From: Vreelandella subglaciescola
GTDB lineage: Bacteria > Pseudomonadota > Gammaproteobacteria > Pseudomonadales > Halomonadaceae
Length of the DNA: 64,000 bases
Assembly (NCBI RefSeq): GCF_900142895.1
Contig: NZ_LT670847.1
Span: 2,542,001 to 2,606,000 of the forward strand
Direction: 5' to 3'
The translations under genes were made by a program, and so were the position numbers. Below, in pieces: positions 1 to 9,696 of this stretch (the first letter of the stretch is position 1; each line of letters opens with the position of its first letter). The notes beneath the pieces are model-generated. The model had not been told where the DNA came from. It made no database searches and saw only the letters and a program-made list of their open reading frames with translations.

Positions 1-240
1 ATGTATCGCACCCTGATACCGCTAGATATCGCCTTTATTGATGGCGACGGGCGCATTGTCAGCCTGCAAACCATGCCGCCTTGCGCGTCGGACGATTCAG
101 CGCAGTGCCCCACCTACTCGCCGGGCAGCGCCTATCACGCCGCGCTTGAGGTTAACGCCGGCTACTTCGCTGAACGGGGTATTAGCGAGGGCGACTGCGT
201 TTCGGCACCGATGCTTTCCGGGAAGTGCCCGACGGAATAA
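1..240 (+). CDS. DUF192 family protein, C-terminal part
   Basis: This is the C-terminal 79 residues of a DUF192 protein, cut by the left window edge. The family signature is clear: TLIPLDIAFID, then a metal-site-like MPPC and a second Cys, then an ALEVNAGYF segment and a GI..GD turn. DUF192 proteins are usually about 130-170 residues, often exported, and of unknown biochemical role. The Met at base 1 falls inside the conserved WM(x)NT-LIPLDI stretch, so the true start lies upstream of the window. No link to the TRAP genes 280 bp downstream is evident. Confidence 0.8.
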   Translation: MYRTLIPLDIAFIDGDGRIVSLQTMPPCASDDSAQCPTYSPGSAYHAALEVNAGYFAERGISEGDCVSAPMLSGKCPTE

Positions 241-516
241 CGCCGTTACGTCGTTATACATTAGCCTTGACTTAAGCGCTTAAACGCATCCTCAACGCCT
301 GGATCGGCTATGCTGCGTGAGTGAGATCGCGGGTAAGGTGGCTCATAGACGCAAGTCATTGAGATAAAAGCCTAAGCGGAAAGTCTAAGAAAATAGCGAT
401 GTGTCGTATTAACGCTTGTAATAGACTGCCCGGCACCCTATTTTGCAGATAGCTGACTGCGACGAACTGACAGCACGACGATAATTTATAACACCAGAGA
501 ATCAAGGGGATTGTTC

Positions 517-1497
517 ATGAAGCGTCATGTATTTTCTACTGTCGCCTTCTCCGGCGCGTTGCTGGCGGCGGCGACTTTTGCCTCGCCTGCCGTGGCCGAA
601 GAAGTCAACTACGTCACCATCGGTACCGGTGGTCAGACCGGGGTTTACTATGTGGTAGGGCAGTCCGTCTGCCGTCTGGTCAACAAGAACAGCGAAGAGC
701 AGAACATTCGCTGTAACGCGCCGTCTACCGGCGGCTCGGTGGCCAACATCAACGGTATCAAGTCCGGCGAGCTGGACATGGGCGTGGTGCAGTCCGACGT
801 GCAGTACCAGGCCTACAACGGCACGGGTAATTTTGAAGACGACGCCTACGACGACCTGCGCGCGGTGTTCCGCATCCACGGCGAGCCGCTGACGCTGCTG
901 GCGCGCGCGGATGCCGACATCGAAACGCTGGATGATCTGGAAGGCAAGCGCGTCAACATCGGTAACCCGGGCTCTGGCCAGCGCAACACCATGGAAGTGG
1001 TCATGGATGCCAAGGGCTGGGACAAGGACACTTTCTCGCTGGCTTCTCAGCTCGACGCCGCGGAAATGGCCTCGGCGCTGGCGGATAACAACATTGACGC
1101 CATGACCTACGTGGTCGGCCACCCCAATGGCGCGATTCAGGAAGCCACCACGACCGTTGATGCGAATCTGATCCCGCTCAACGACGAAGATATTCAGGGC
1201 ATCGTCGCTGAATATCCCTACTACTCCAAGTCGGTTATCCCGGGCGGGCTGTACAAGAACAACCCTGATGACGTGGAAACCTTTGGCGTCGCCGCGACCT
1301 TCGTGACCACGGCAGATACCGACGATGAAGTCGTTTATCAGACCGTCAAAGCGGTATTTGACAACTTTGATCGCTTCAAGCGCCTGCACCCGGCGTTTGA
1401 AAACCTCGATCCCGAGGACATGGTCACCAGCGGTCTTTCCGCACCGCTGCACGACGGTGCTGCCCGCTACTACCGCGAGCAGGGCTGGATCGAGTAA
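517..1497 (+). CDS. TAXI-family TRAP transporter solute-binding protein
   Basis: Periplasmic substrate-binding subunit (326 aa) of a TAXI-type tripartite ATP-independent transporter. A typical Sec signal peptide ends near the ASPAVAEE segment, about residue 29. The mature protein opens with YVTIGTGGQTGVYYVVG, the TAXI-family hallmark, and continues with a CNAPSTGGSVANI segment and a GNPGSGQR segment. The ATG at 517 is preceded at good spacing by AAGGGGA; an in-frame TTG at 511 is not needed. The fused permease gene lies downstream across a gap with a strong hairpin. The ligand cannot be read from sequence; characterised family members take glutamate/glutamine-type or other organic acids. Confidence 0.9.
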   Translation: MKRHVFSTVAFSGALLAAATFASPAVAEEVNYVTIGTGGQTGVYYVVGQSVCRLVNKNSEEQNIRCNAPSTGGSVANINGIKSGELDMGVVQSDVQYQAYNGTGNFEDDAYDDLRAVFRIHGEPLTLLARADADIETLDDLEGKRVNIGNPGSGQRNTMEVVMDAKGWDKDTFSLASQLDAAEMASALADNNIDAMTYVVGHPNGAIQEATTTVDANLIPLNDEDIQGIVAEYPYYSKSVIPGGLYKNNPDDVETFGVAATFVTTADTDDEVVYQTVKAVFDNFDRFKRLHPAFENLDPEDMVTSGLSAPLHDGAARYYREQGWIE

Positions 1498-1536
1498 GCC
1501 AGAAAGCGGAGCATATCATCGCTTTTTGTACGTGAT

Positions 1537-1564
1537 GCGCGCGGCTCCTGAGGGGGCCGCGCGC
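1537..1564 (+). other. Strong intercistronic hairpin
   Basis: A perfect 9-bp GC stem (GCGCGCGGC pairing with GCCGCGCGC, ten-base loop) lies between the TRAP binding-protein gene and the permease gene. No T-run follows, so it is not a classic intrinsic terminator. By analogy with other binding-protein operons, it may protect the upstream mRNA and lower permease expression. That role is an inference. Confidence 0.55.
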
Positions 1565-1786
1565 TGCGTTCAGGCAGTGTATGGCAGACCCGAGTATCAG
1601 AGGCGGGTAGCGAAATTGTGCCATGCGCGTGCGAGCCGACTATGCTGATCGATGAAGGAAGGCTGATAAAGCAATGATTGCAGATGCGGCCAAGGGCGAC
1701 GAAAATCGCCTTCCACGCGCTCAGGGGTGCCGCTTGCGTCCTTCTGGTATTGCGCTTTGTTATCCATTTTTGTGCAGGGCTTGCTT

Positions 1787-4414
1787 ATGACAGAGCACAG
1801 CAAAAAAGCGCCGGAATCGAATGCCCCACCCGGCGGGGCCGACGCGCCTCACGCCGAGCTCGACGATATGGTCGCGTCGACCGATTCGGGGGCGCGCAAA
1901 CCCAAGGGCATGCCAGGAAAACTGCTGGTCAGTATTGCTGCCGTCTGGTCGCTGTTTCAGCTGTGGATCGCCTCTCCCTTGCCGTTTATCTTTGGCGTTG
2001 GCGTGTTCAATGCCACCGAGGCTCGCTCGATCCACCTGGCGTTTGCTCTGTTTCTGGCCTACATGGCCTATCCGGCGCTGAAGCGCTCGCCGCGTGATCA
2101 TATCCCCGTGCAGGACTGGATCCTGGCCGGGCTGGCGGCCTTCTGCGGCGCCTATATGTTTTTGTTCTACGAATCTCTTGCCCAACGCCCCGGCGCGCCG
2201 CTGTTACAAGACGTGGTGGTAGGGGTGATGGGTATTTTGTTGCTGCTGGAAGCCACACGCCGCGCGCTGGGGCCACCGTTGATGATTGTGGCCACGGTGT
2301 TTCTGGTGTATTCGCTCGCCGGCCCGTGGATGCCGGGTATTCTCGCCCACGGCGGCGTCAGCCCGTTTGGCCTGATTAATCACCAGTGGCTGACGACCCA
2401 GGGCGTATTTGGTATCGCGCTGGGCGTCTCGACCAGCTTTGTCTTCCTGTTTGTACTGTTTGGCGCACTGTTGGATAAGGCCGGCGCGGGCAACTATTTC
2501 ATCAAGGTCGCTTTTTCCCTGCTGGGGCACTACAAGGGCGGCCCCGCCAAGGCGGCGGTAGTGGCGTCGGGCATGACCGGACTGATTTCCGGCTCGTCGA
2601 TTGCCAATACCGTGACCACCGGTACCTTTACCATTCCGATGATGAAGCGGGTCGGTTTTCCTGCCGAAAAAGCCGGTGCGGTTGAGGTGGCCTCGTCGGT
2701 TAACGGGCAGATCATGCCGCCGGTGATGGGCGCGGCGGCGTTTTTGATGGTGGAATACGTGGGCATTTCCTACGTGGAAGTGATCAAGCACGCGTTTTTG
2801 CCGGCGCTTATTTCTTATATCGCGCTGATTTATATCGTTCACCTTGAAGCGCTTAAAGCCGGCATGGAGGGGCTTAAAAGCACCAATCCGCCCAAGCCGC
2901 TGGTGCGCAAGGTGATCGGGTTTCTGGGCGGACTGCTGTTAATGATGGCAACGGCGCTGGGCGTGTACTACGGCCTGGGCTGGCTGAAACCCGTGCTGGG
3001 GGCCTCCGCTCCCTGGGTGATTGCGGCGGGCCTGGTGGTGGTGTATCTGGCCCTGCTGAAAGTGGCGGCGAGCTACCCCGAGCTTGAGCTTGACGACCCG
3101 GACGAGCCGATTTTCGAGCTGCCGCAAACGCGCCCCACGGTGATGGTCGGGCTGCAGTATATTCTGCCGGTGATCGTGCTGATCTGGTGCCTGATGGTCG
3201 AACGCCTGTCGCCCGGACTATCGGCGTTCTGGGCGACGGTGTTCATGGTCTTCATCATGCTGAGCCAGCGTCCGATTCTTGCCGTCTTGCGCGGTAAAAG
3301 TGACCTTCGCGCCGATTTGCGTGAAGGCGCGCTGGACCTCTGGAGTGGCCTTGTCACCGGGGCGCGCAACATGATCGGTATCGGCATTGCCACGGCAACG
3401 GCGGGGATTATCGTCGGTGCGGTGTCACAAACCGGTGTCGGGCTGGTGCTGGCCGAGGTGGTGGAAACCATCGCCATGGGCAATCTGCTGCTGATCCTGT
3501 TCTTTACCGCCGTGCTCAGTCTGATACTGGGCATGGGCCTGCCGACAACGGCCAACTACATCGTGGTATCGGCGCTGCTGGCACCGGTGATTATTCAGCT
3601 GGGCCAGCAAAATGGCCTGCTGGTGCCGCTGATTGCCGTGCACCTGTTCGTGTTTTACTTCGGCATCATGGCCGACGTGACCCCGCCCGTGGGGCTGGCG
3701 TCGTTTGCCGCGGCGGCGATTTCCGGAGGCGACCCCATACGCACCGGTTTCCAGGCGTTTTACTACAGCCTGCGTACCGCCGCGCTGCCGTTTCTGTTCA
3801 TCTTCAACACCGACCTGCTGTTGATCGACGTCAGTCCGCTGCAGGGGGTGCTGATCTTTATCGTGGCGACCGTCGCCATGCTGATCTTCGCCGCCGCGAC
3901 CCAGGGCTACATGCTGACGCGCAGCCGCTGGTATGAGTCCGCACTGCTGCTGCTGGTGGCCTTTACCCTGTTTCGCCCCGGCTTCTGGATGGATCAGCTG
4001 CACGATCCTTACCGCGACATCCCCCCGACGCAGTTTGTCGAAGCGCTGGGCGATGTGGATGCCGATACCACGCTGCGCCTGCAGATCAGCGGGCTCGACG
4101 CCTACGGCGAACCGATGACCACCTACATGACGCTGCCGGTGCCCGACGGCGACAGCGGTCAGGAGCGGCTCGACAATCTGGGTATTGAGCTGTTGGTGGA
4201 TGACGGTAAAGCCGTGGTGGACATGGTCACCTACGGCAGTCAGGCCGCCGAGATGGGCTTTGATTTTGATCAGGAAATCATTCAGGTGCAGGCGCCGGTA
4301 GACCGCTGGACCAAAGAGTGGATGTGGCTGCCCGCACTGGGCGTTTTCGGGCTTGTGGTGGCGCTGCAGCGCCGTCGTCGCCGTCGTGAAAAAGCGCCCG
4401 TGGCGGCGGCATAG
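1787..4414 (+). CDS. TRAP transporter permease, fused small and large subunits (4TM/12TM)
   Basis: Inner-membrane permease (875 aa) of the TAXI TRAP system. It fuses the DctQ-like four-helix domain (roughly residues 40-170) to a DctM-like 12-helix domain. Recognisable large-subunit motifs are GMTGLISGSSIANTVTTGTF and GLPTTANYIVVSALLAP, plus a FYFGIMADVTPPVGLA segment. A C-terminal extension of about 150 residues holds more helices, a soluble loop and a basic RRRRRREK tail. The chosen ATG at 1787 follows CAGGGC; an in-frame GTG at 1727 would add 20 hydrophobic residues and cannot be excluded. A usp gene follows 12 bp downstream, so the three genes probably form one transport operon. Confidence 0.9.
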   Translation: MTEHSKKAPESNAPPGGADAPHAELDDMVASTDSGARKPKGMPGKLLVSIAAVWSLFQLWIASPLPFIFGVGVFNATEARSIHLAFALFLAYMAYPALKRSPRDHIPVQDWILAGLAAFCGAYMFLFYESLAQRPGAPLLQDVVVGVMGILLLLEATRRALGPPLMIVATVFLVYSLAGPWMPGILAHGGVSPFGLINHQWLTTQGVFGIALGVSTSFVFLFVLFGALLDKAGAGNYFIKVAFSLLGHYKGGPAKAAVVASGMTGLISGSSIANTVTTGTFTIPMMKRVGFPAEKAGAVEVASSVNGQIMPPVMGAAAFLMVEYVGISYVEVIKHAFLPALISYIALIYIVHLEALKAGMEGLKSTNPPKPLVRKVIGFLGGLLLMMATALGVYYGLGWLKPVLGASAPWVIAAGLVVVYLALLKVAASYPELELDDPDEPIFELPQTRPTVMVGLQYILPVIVLIWCLMVERLSPGLSAFWATVFMVFIMLSQRPILAVLRGKSDLRADLREGALDLWSGLVTGARNMIGIGIATATAGIIVGAVSQTGVGLVLAEVVETIAMGNLLLILFFTAVLSLILGMGLPTTANYIVVSALLAPVIIQLGQQNGLLVPLIAVHLFVFYFGIMADVTPPVGLASFAAAAISGGDPIRTGFQAFYYSLRTAALPFLFIFNTDLLLIDVSPLQGVLIFIVATVAMLIFAAATQGYMLTRSRWYESALLLLVAFTLFRPGFWMDQLHDPYRDIPPTQFVEALGDVDADTTLRLQISGLDAYGEPMTTYMTLPVPDGDSGQERLDNLGIELLVDDGKAVVDMVTYGSQAAEMGFDFDQEIIQVQAPVDRWTKEWMWLPALGVFGLVVALQRRRRRREKAPVAAA

Positions 4415-4425
4415 AGGAGAGGCTC

Positions 4426-4854
4426 ATGTACCGTAAAATTCTGCTGCCCGTGGATATCAACGAAGAAGCCTCGTGGAAAAAGGCACTGCCCACGGCAATC
4501 ACGCTGTGCCAGACGTTTGACGCCTCGCTTCACGTGGTTACCGTGCTGCCGGATGTCAAGATGCCGCTGGTGGGTGCCTACTTTCCCAAAAACTTCTCCC
4601 AGGAAGCGCACGCCGCGGTGGCCGAGGCCCAGCGCGACTTCATCAGCGATAACATTCCCGATGAGATCCAGACCCAGAGCGTGATCGTTGACGGCTCGCC
4701 GTGGGAGGCGATTATCAACGTGGGCAAGCAGCTGGATATCGACCTGATCGTCATGGCCTCGCACACCAAGCGCAAGTTTGTCGATTATGTGCTCGGGCCA
4801 AACGCCGAGCACGTGGTGCATCACGCCAAAATGTCGGTGATGATTGTGCGCTAG
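4426..4854 (+). CDS. Universal stress protein A family, TRAP-linked (TeaD-like context)
   Basis: Single-domain UspA protein of 142 aa. It starts with MYRKILLPVDIN, has the DLIVMASH strand/turn near residue 108, and ends with a GPNAEHVVHHA ATP-loop-like segment followed by the MSVMIVR strand. It lies 12 bp after the fused TRAP permease with a GAGGAG ribosome site and is almost certainly co-transcribed. In Halomonas elongata the ectoine TRAP operon teaABC carries the Usp gene teaD, whose product binds ATP and down-regulates transport. The same arrangement here suggests, by inference, that this protein modulates the TAXI transporter. Confidence 0.88.
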   Translation: MYRKILLPVDINEEASWKKALPTAITLCQTFDASLHVVTVLPDVKMPLVGAYFPKNFSQEAHAAVAEAQRDFISDNIPDEIQTQSVIVDGSPWEAIINVGKQLDIDLIVMASHTKRKFVDYVLGPNAEHVVHHAKMSVMIVR

Positions 4855-4891
4855 GATGATCGTGGGCTAGCGAGTATCAGGGAGGTATGTG

Positions 4892-4921
4892 GAAGAGCCG
4901 GGCAGCATCGCCCGGCTCTTC
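4892..4921 (+). terminator. Hairpin terminator after the TRAP-usp operon
   Basis: A 12-bp perfect stem, GAAGAGCCGGGC with GCCCGGCTCTTC around a six-base loop, sits 37 bp after the usp stop codon. Only a weak T tract follows, so termination efficiency is uncertain, but position and stem strength fit the end of the TRAP operon. Confidence 0.65.
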
Positions 4922-5017
4922 GACGTTTGGATGATTTTACCCGGGCGCGGATTGGCCAACACTGGGCAGGCAGTGAACAATCCTCAGCAGCTAAGAACAA
5001 CATGCAGGAGCCACGCC

Positions 5018-6538
5018 ATGATCTATGCCAACCCCGGCGACGCCGATTCCCTGATCACGTTCGACAAGCGCTACGGCAACTACATTGGCGGCGAGTTTGT
5101 GCCGCCGGTTAACGGCGAGTATTTCGATAACGTCAGCCCGATTAACGGCGAGGTGTTCTGCGAAATCCCCCGCTCGACCGCCGAAGATATCGACAAGGCG
5201 CTGGACGCTGCCCACCACGCCGCTCCCGAGTGGGGTAAAGCCTCGCCGCAGGAGCGCGGCAACGTGCTGCTGAAAATCGCCGATCGTATCGAGCAGCACC
5301 TCGAAAAACTCGCCGTGGCGGAAACCTGGGATAACGGCAAGGCCGTGCGCGAGTGCCTCAACGCCGACCTGCCGCTGGCGGTGGATCACTTTCGCTACTT
5401 TGCCGGCTGCATTCGCGCGCAGGAGGGCGCCGCGGCAGATATCGATGCCAACACCGTGGCCTACCATTTCCACGAACCGCTGGGCGTGGTGGGTCAGATT
5501 ATCCCGTGGAACTTCCCGCTGCTGATGGCGACGTGGAAGCTGGCGCCGGCGCTGGCGGCCGGCAACTGCGTAGTGCTCAAGCCCGCCGAACAAACGCCGG
5601 CCTCGATTCTGGAGCTGATGAAGCTGATCGGTGATTTACTGCCGCCGGGTGTGATCAATATCGTCAACGGTTTTGGCGAAGAGGCAGGCCAGGCGCTGGC
5701 GAGCAGCCCGCGGATTGCCAAGATCGCCTTTACCGGCTCCACGCCGGTGGGCTCGCATATCCTTGAATGCGCGGCGAAAAACATCATTCCTTCCACCGTA
5801 GAGCTGGGGGGTAAATCGCCCAACGTCTATTTTGCCGACATCATGAACGCCGAGCCGGAGTTTATTGATAAAGCCGTGGAAGGGCTGGTGCTGGCCTTTT
5901 TGAATCAGGGCGAGGTGTGTACCTGCCCGTCGCGCGCGCTGGTGCAGGAAAGCATGTACGACGACTTTATGGCCAAGGTGGTCGAGCGCACGCAAACCAT
6001 CAATCGCGGCAACCCGCTGGATACTGACGTGCAGGTGGGCGCGCAGGTGTCTCGGGAGCAGTACGATAAAATCATGTCGTACATGGACGTCGCCCGGGAT
6101 GAAGGCGCCGAGTTTCTGACCGGCGGTGACAAGGAAACCCTCGATGAAAGCCTCAATCAGGGCTACTACATTCAGGCCACGCTGCTGAAAGGCTCCAACA
6201 AAATGCGCGTCTTTCAGGAGGAAATTTTCGGCCCGGTGGTGGCGGTGACTACGTTCAAGGACGAAGCCGAGGCGCTCGCAATTGCCAACGACACCGCGTT
6301 CGGTCTGGGCGCCGGGGTATGGAGCCGCGATATCAACGTCGCGTTTCGCATGGGGCGCGGTATTCAGGCCGGGCGCGTATGGACCAACTGCTATCATCAG
6401 TATCCGGCACACGCCGCCTTTGGCGGCTATAAAAAATCCGGCGTGGGCCGCGAGACCCACAAAATGGCGCTTGAGCACTACCAGCAGACCAAAAACCTGC
6501 TGGTTAGCTACGACATCAACCCCATGGGCTTCTTTTAA
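5018..6538 (+). CDS. NAD-dependent aldehyde dehydrogenase, acetaldehyde (ExaC/AldB) type
   Basis: Class I/II aldehyde dehydrogenase of 506 aa that should oxidise acetaldehyde or similar short aldehydes to acids with NAD. The N-terminus ([15 protein letters not shown]...) and the [19 protein letters not shown] stretch are typical of the ExaC/AldB group. The cofactor-loop [10 protein letters not shown], the ELGGKSPN glutamate motif and the catalytic [11 protein letters not shown] cysteine loop are present. ATG 5018 is chosen because AGGAG lies 7 bp upstream and it gives the family N-terminus. The extension from 4889 crosses the preceding terminator. It is monocistronic and its stop overlaps the stop of the convergent SulP gene. 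Confidence 0.9.
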   Translation: MIYANPGDADSLITFDKRYGNYIGGEFVPPVNGEYFDNVSPINGEVFCEIPRSTAEDIDKALDAAHHAAPEWGKASPQERGNVLLKIADRIEQHLEKLAVAETWDNGKAVRECLNADLPLAVDHFRYFAGCIRAQEGAAADIDANTVAYHFHEPLGVVGQIIPWNFPLLMATWKLAPALAAGNCVVLKPAEQTPASILELMKLIGDLLPPGVINIVNGFGEEAGQALASSPRIAKIAFTGSTPVGSHILECAAKNIIPSTVELGGKSPNVYFADIMNAEPEFIDKAVEGLVLAFLNQGEVCTCPSRALVQESMYDDFMAKVVERTQTINRGNPLDTDVQVGAQVSREQYDKIMSYMDVARDEGAEFLTGGDKETLDESLNQGYYIQATLLKGSNKMRVFQEEIFGPVVAVTTFKDEAEALAIANDTAFGLGAGVWSRDINVAFRMGRGIQAGRVWTNCYHQYPAHAAFGGYKKSGVGRETHKMALEHYQQTKNLLVSYDINPMGFF

Positions 6539-8271
6539 CCCGATTCCTGCCAGCGCCGCGCTATCTGCGCGGCGCGTTCAAGGCTTGAGGCCATTGCCAG
6601 TTTACCTACCTCGCGATAGATCCCCGCGCGTTTGAGCTTTAGCCGTAGCCGCGCGGGCAGACCGATGAAAATCACCCCGATATGCTGCTCGGCCAGTTCG
6701 TGGCGAAGCCCGTCGAGTGCCACCGTGGCGGTCGCGTCGAGGCTGGGCACGGCGTGCATGTCGAGCAGCACCGTTTTAACCTCGGGGTCCACCGTGCGCA
6801 GCGTAGCGATGGCCTTTTCTGCGGCGCCAAAGAATAAAGGGCCGCTGATCCGGTAAAGTGCCGTGCCGCTGGGCATCTCGACGCTGGAGGCCGGTGGGTC
6901 GGGTAGACGTTCGGTCGCGGTGAGCTGTGCCATGCGGCGAATAAATAGCGCAGCGGCCAGGCTAATGCCTACGGCGACGGCAATGACCATATCGAAGGCG
7001 ACCGTTAGTACAAAGCAGATCACCAGCACCCCGACATCGCTTGCGGTGGCGCTCTTTAGCGTATGGACAAAGCTTTTTGCTTCGCTCATGTTCCACGCGA
7101 TAATCAACAGCAAGGCGGCAAGCGCGGCCATGGGGACGCGGCCGAGAATGCCCGCCAGCGCCACCACGGCCAGCAGTACCAGTAGCGAGTGAACGACCGC
7201 CGAAATGGGCGAAAAGGCACCGCTTTTGATATTGGTCGCGGTACGCGCCAGCGCCGCGGTCGCAGTGATGCCGCCAAAAAACGGCACCACGATATTGCCG
7301 ATGCCCTGGCCGATCAGCTCGGCATTGGGGTCATGGCGTGTGCGGGTGAGGCCGTCGGCAACCACCGCGCAAAGCAGTGATTCAATCGCCGCCAGCAGCG
7401 AAATCGCAAGCGCTGGCCCCAAAAGCGCCTGAATTAAGGCAAAGTTAAGCGTCAGCGGCTCGCCGTTAGCGCCGGGGAAATGCCACGGTGCGCTAAAGCT
7501 GGGCGCCAGCGGCGGTATGCCGCTGCCGCTCTGGCCGTCGATCGTCCAGTGAAAGCGCGAGGCAATGGTGTCGACCTCGACACCCAGCATGGCCATCAAT
7601 ATGGCTGCCAGCGTGCCCACGGCAAGCCCTGCAAGCGGTGCGGGAACGGGCGTTTTAAGGCGCGGCCAAAGCAGCAGCGTGGCAAGCGTAATAACGCCGA
7701 TGGCGAGCTCTGCCGGGGCGAGGTCAGGCAGTGCCCGGGTAATGAGCCAAGCGTTTTCCACGGTGCTGTCGCCGAGCTCAAGGTCGGAAAGGCCAAAAAA
7801 ATCGGGCAGCTGTAACAGCGCGATCACCGTGCCGATGCCCGCGGTAAAGCCGAGTACGACCGGGTAGGGTACGTACTGAATTAGGCTGCCCAGCCGTGCC
7901 AGCCCTAGCGCCAGAAGAATCATGCCGGCCATCAAGGTGGCAATTAGCAGCCCTCCGATCCCGTAGTTGGCCACAATGGGGAAGAGGATCACCACGAAAG
8001 CGGCCGTCGGCCCGGAAATGTTGAACCGCGAGCCGCCGGTCAGCGCGATAACGATGCCGGCCACAATGGCCGTATACAGCCCGTGCTGGGGCGCCACACC
8101 GGTCGCAATGGCCAGCGCCATGGAAAGTGGTACTGCGACGACACCGATGGTCAGGCCGGCCATAATGTCGCTTTTTAAGCGGGCCCGGGAATAGCCCGCT
8201 TGCCAAGTGCTAAGTAGGGCGCTGCCGGGGTAGGGAAAAGCGGTATGGGAGGAGCGCTGCTGACGCGACAT
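6535..8271 (-). CDS. SulP family inorganic anion transporter with STAS domain
   Basis: A 578-aa SLC26/SulP transporter for sulfate, bicarbonate or related anions. The N-terminal membrane domain (about residues 30-440) begins with the family segment [21 protein letters not shown] cytoplasmic STAS domain (about 470-570) contains [20 protein letters not shown], where the Ser-Leu-Asp loop is the usual STAS signature. The ATG is preceded by CTGGAG. A second SulP gene with lower resemblance lies at 44.5 kb, so the substrates probably differ. The gene ends convergently against the aldehyde dehydrogenase gene, sharing stop-codon bases. Confidence 0.88.
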   Translation of the reverse strand: MSRQQRSSHTAFPYPGSALLSTWQAGYSRARLKSDIMAGLTIGVVAVPLSMALAIATGVAPQHGLYTAIVAGIVIALTGGSRFNISGPTAAFVVILFPIVANYGIGGLLIATLMAGMILLALGLARLGSLIQYVPYPVVLGFTAGIGTVIALLQLPDFFGLSDLELGDSTVENAWLITRALPDLAPAELAIGVITLATLLLWPRLKTPVPAPLAGLAVGTLAAILMAMLGVEVDTIASRFHWTIDGQSGSGIPPLAPSFSAPWHFPGANGEPLTLNFALIQALLGPALAISLLAAIESLLCAVVADGLTRTRHDPNAELIGQGIGNIVVPFFGGITATAALARTATNIKSGAFSPISAVVHSLLVLLAVVALAGILGRVPMAALAALLLIIAWNMSEAKSFVHTLKSATASDVGVLVICFVLTVAFDMVIAVAVGISLAAALFIRRMAQLTATERLPDPPASSVEMPSGTALYRISGPLFFGAAEKAIATLRTVDPEVKTVLLDMHAVPSLDATATVALDGLRHELAEQHIGVIFIGLPARLRLKLKRAGIYREVGKLAMASSLERAAQIARRWQESG

Positions 8272-8400
8272 GATGACTCCAGGAAAGGTAGGCTGAGCAA
8301 AAGGGCATGGCGCTAAATCATGCCGTGCCTTGACTCCTCAACGCATTATACCAGCTGCCGCCTTGTACCGAGTGTGATTTCCGGGAGCGAATCCTGTGTT

Positions 8401-8426
8401 AGCAAAACGCCCGGCTAAGCCGGGCG
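8401..8426 (-). terminator. Intrinsic terminator of the spy-like gene
   Basis: On the minus strand, CGCCCGGCT and AGCCGGGCG form a stem about 34 bases after the stop codon of the Spy-like gene. A TTTTGCT run follows. It fits the end of the kinase/regulator/spy unit. Confidence 0.75.
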
Positions 8427-8459
8427 TGATATGTGCGGAGCGGAAGGGGAGACGCGCGT

Positions 8460-8858
8460 TTACTCGGCGGCCTTGCCTTTCCCGGGAGCACCTTGCTTGC
8501 CTTGATGTTGGCTTTGCAGGTCGCGCATGGCCTGATTGAGCGACTGCTGCTGCTCATCGGTCAGGATTTCCTGCATGCGCTCACGATGTTCCTGGCGCAG
8601 CTTGTGCATTGCTTCGTAGTGCTCTTGCTGCGTGGCATTGAGCTCTTTCTGGGTCGCCTCGTCAATGCCGGCCTCTTCATACACGGCTTGGCGGCGTTCT
8701 TCCATGCGTGCCTTGAGCGCCGCGGGCATTTCGCCTTGAGCGTGTTTGGCGCTTGGCTTCGCGTCTGGTGCAGCCTGAGCGGCGAAGGCCAGCGGTATCA
8801 GCATGGCGGCGAGAAGGGCGGGGGCAAAACTTTTGCGTAACGGCATCAGCGATTTCAT
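8460..8858 (-). CDS. Spy/CpxP-like periplasmic protein
   Basis: A 132-aa exported protein with a signal peptide (basic start, hydrophobic core, cleavage after AAQA near residue 29) and a helical, Gln/Glu-rich mature part. The segment ELNATQQEHYEAMHKLRQ and the following EILTDEQQQSLNQ resemble the LTxxQ repeats of the Spy/CpxP family. Such proteins act as periplasmic chaperones or envelope-stress modulators. ATG 8858 is preceded by CAGGAG. It follows a BaeSR-like pair on the same strand, matching the known control of spy by BaeR in E. coli. A 100-bp gap may hold its own promoter. Confidence 0.75.
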   Translation of the reverse strand: MKSLMPLRKSFAPALLAAMLIPLAFAAQAAPDAKPSAKHAQGEMPAALKARMEERRQAVYEEAGIDEATQKELNATQQEHYEAMHKLRQEHRERMQEILTDEQQQSLNQAMRDLQSQHQGKQGAPGKGKAAE

Positions 8859-8959
8859 CGTGAACTCCTGCTGGATTGTGACCTCAAGGATTGCGCACCC
8901 TAGTGCAAGCCTCTTGCAGTGAGTGTGTAACAAACGTGATCTTATCGCGGCGTTGCGCT

Positions 8960-9661
8960 TTATTCATCCGGCTGGTATTTGTAGCCGACGCCGTAAACCG
9001 AGCGAATGATCTCGCGGTCGGGCAGTGCTTCGTTGATTTTCTTGCGCAGTTTCTTGACGTGGCTGTCCACGGTGCGCTCCGACACAATGCGGTTGTCGCG
9101 GTACATGTGATCCATCAGCTGTTCGCGGCTGAAAATCCGCCCCGGCGCACGCATCATCACGCGCAGCAGCTGAAACTCAACGGCGGTAAGCCCCAGATCC
9201 TGGCCGTCGGCCATGGCCTGCCAGCCGTCTTCATTCAGATGCACCGGCGCGGCAGGATCGTCGGTCGGTGCGAGAGCGCCCTCGGCGGCCTGGCTGCGGC
9301 GTAGCACGGCCTTGACGCGGGCGACGACTTCGCGCGGGCTGAAGGGCTTGCAGATGTAGTCATCAGCGCCCAGCTCGAGCCCCAGCAGGCGGTCCACCTC
9401 TTCTACCTTGGCGGTTACCATGATGATGGCAATTTGCGGGTAGCGCTCGCGGATGCTGCGGCACAGTGTCAGGCCGTCCTGACCTGGCAGCATCAGGTCC
9501 AGCAGCATCAGTGCCGGCTGCTGCTCTTCAAGCCAGGGCATCACGGCGTTGCCGTCGTCAAGCGTGGTGACGTCAAACCCGTGGGTTTGTAAGTAGTCAG
9601 ACATCAGACGGGCAATTTTGGGTTCGTCTTCAACAATCAGTAAAGAGGCATCAGTGGGCAT
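8960..9661 (-). CDS. OmpR-family response regulator (BaeR-like)
   Basis: A 233-aa response regulator. The receiver domain (residues 5-120) has the acidic EDE cluster at 11-13, the phosphoacceptor Asp55 in LLLDLMLPGQDG and the conserved Lys in DDYICKPFSPREVVARV. The C-terminal winged helix (about 135-230) contains LTAVEFQLLRVMM and a RTVDSHVKKLRKKI recognition helix. The tail FARSVYGVGYKY-type sequence matches BaeR. It starts 35 bp downstream of the sensor kinase and precedes the spy-like gene, so it probably activates that gene in response to envelope damage. Confidence 0.88.
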   Translation of the reverse strand: MPTDASLLIVEDEPKIARLMSDYLQTHGFDVTTLDDGNAVMPWLEEQQPALMLLDLMLPGQDGLTLCRSIRERYPQIAIIMVTAKVEEVDRLLGLELGADDYICKPFSPREVVARVKAVLRRSQAAEGALAPTDDPAAPVHLNEDGWQAMADGQDLGLTAVEFQLLRVMMRAPGRIFSREQLMDHMYRDNRIVSERTVDSHVKKLRKKINEALPDREIIRSVYGVGYKYQPDE

Positions 9662-9696
9662 AGGTCACTCACGGAGAAGTCAGGTGGGCGGCAACA

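Noticed and set aside
511..516. TTG start at 511 for the TAXI binding protein
   Set aside because: The ATG at 517 has a better-spaced AAGGGGA and a normal signal-peptide start.
502..1452. Long minus-strand open frame opposite the TAXI binding-protein gene and similar antisense frames elsewhere
   Set aside because: High GC creates long open frames opposite real genes; these show no family motifs, signal peptides or start sites.
1537..1564. Calling the TRAP intercistronic hairpin a terminator
   Set aside because: There is no T-run after it, and the permease gene must be expressed with the binding protein; it is listed as a hairpin only.
4889..5017. Upstream extension of the aldehyde dehydrogenase
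   Set aside because: It overlaps the terminator hairpin at 4892-4921, and the family N-terminus begins at MIYANPG.
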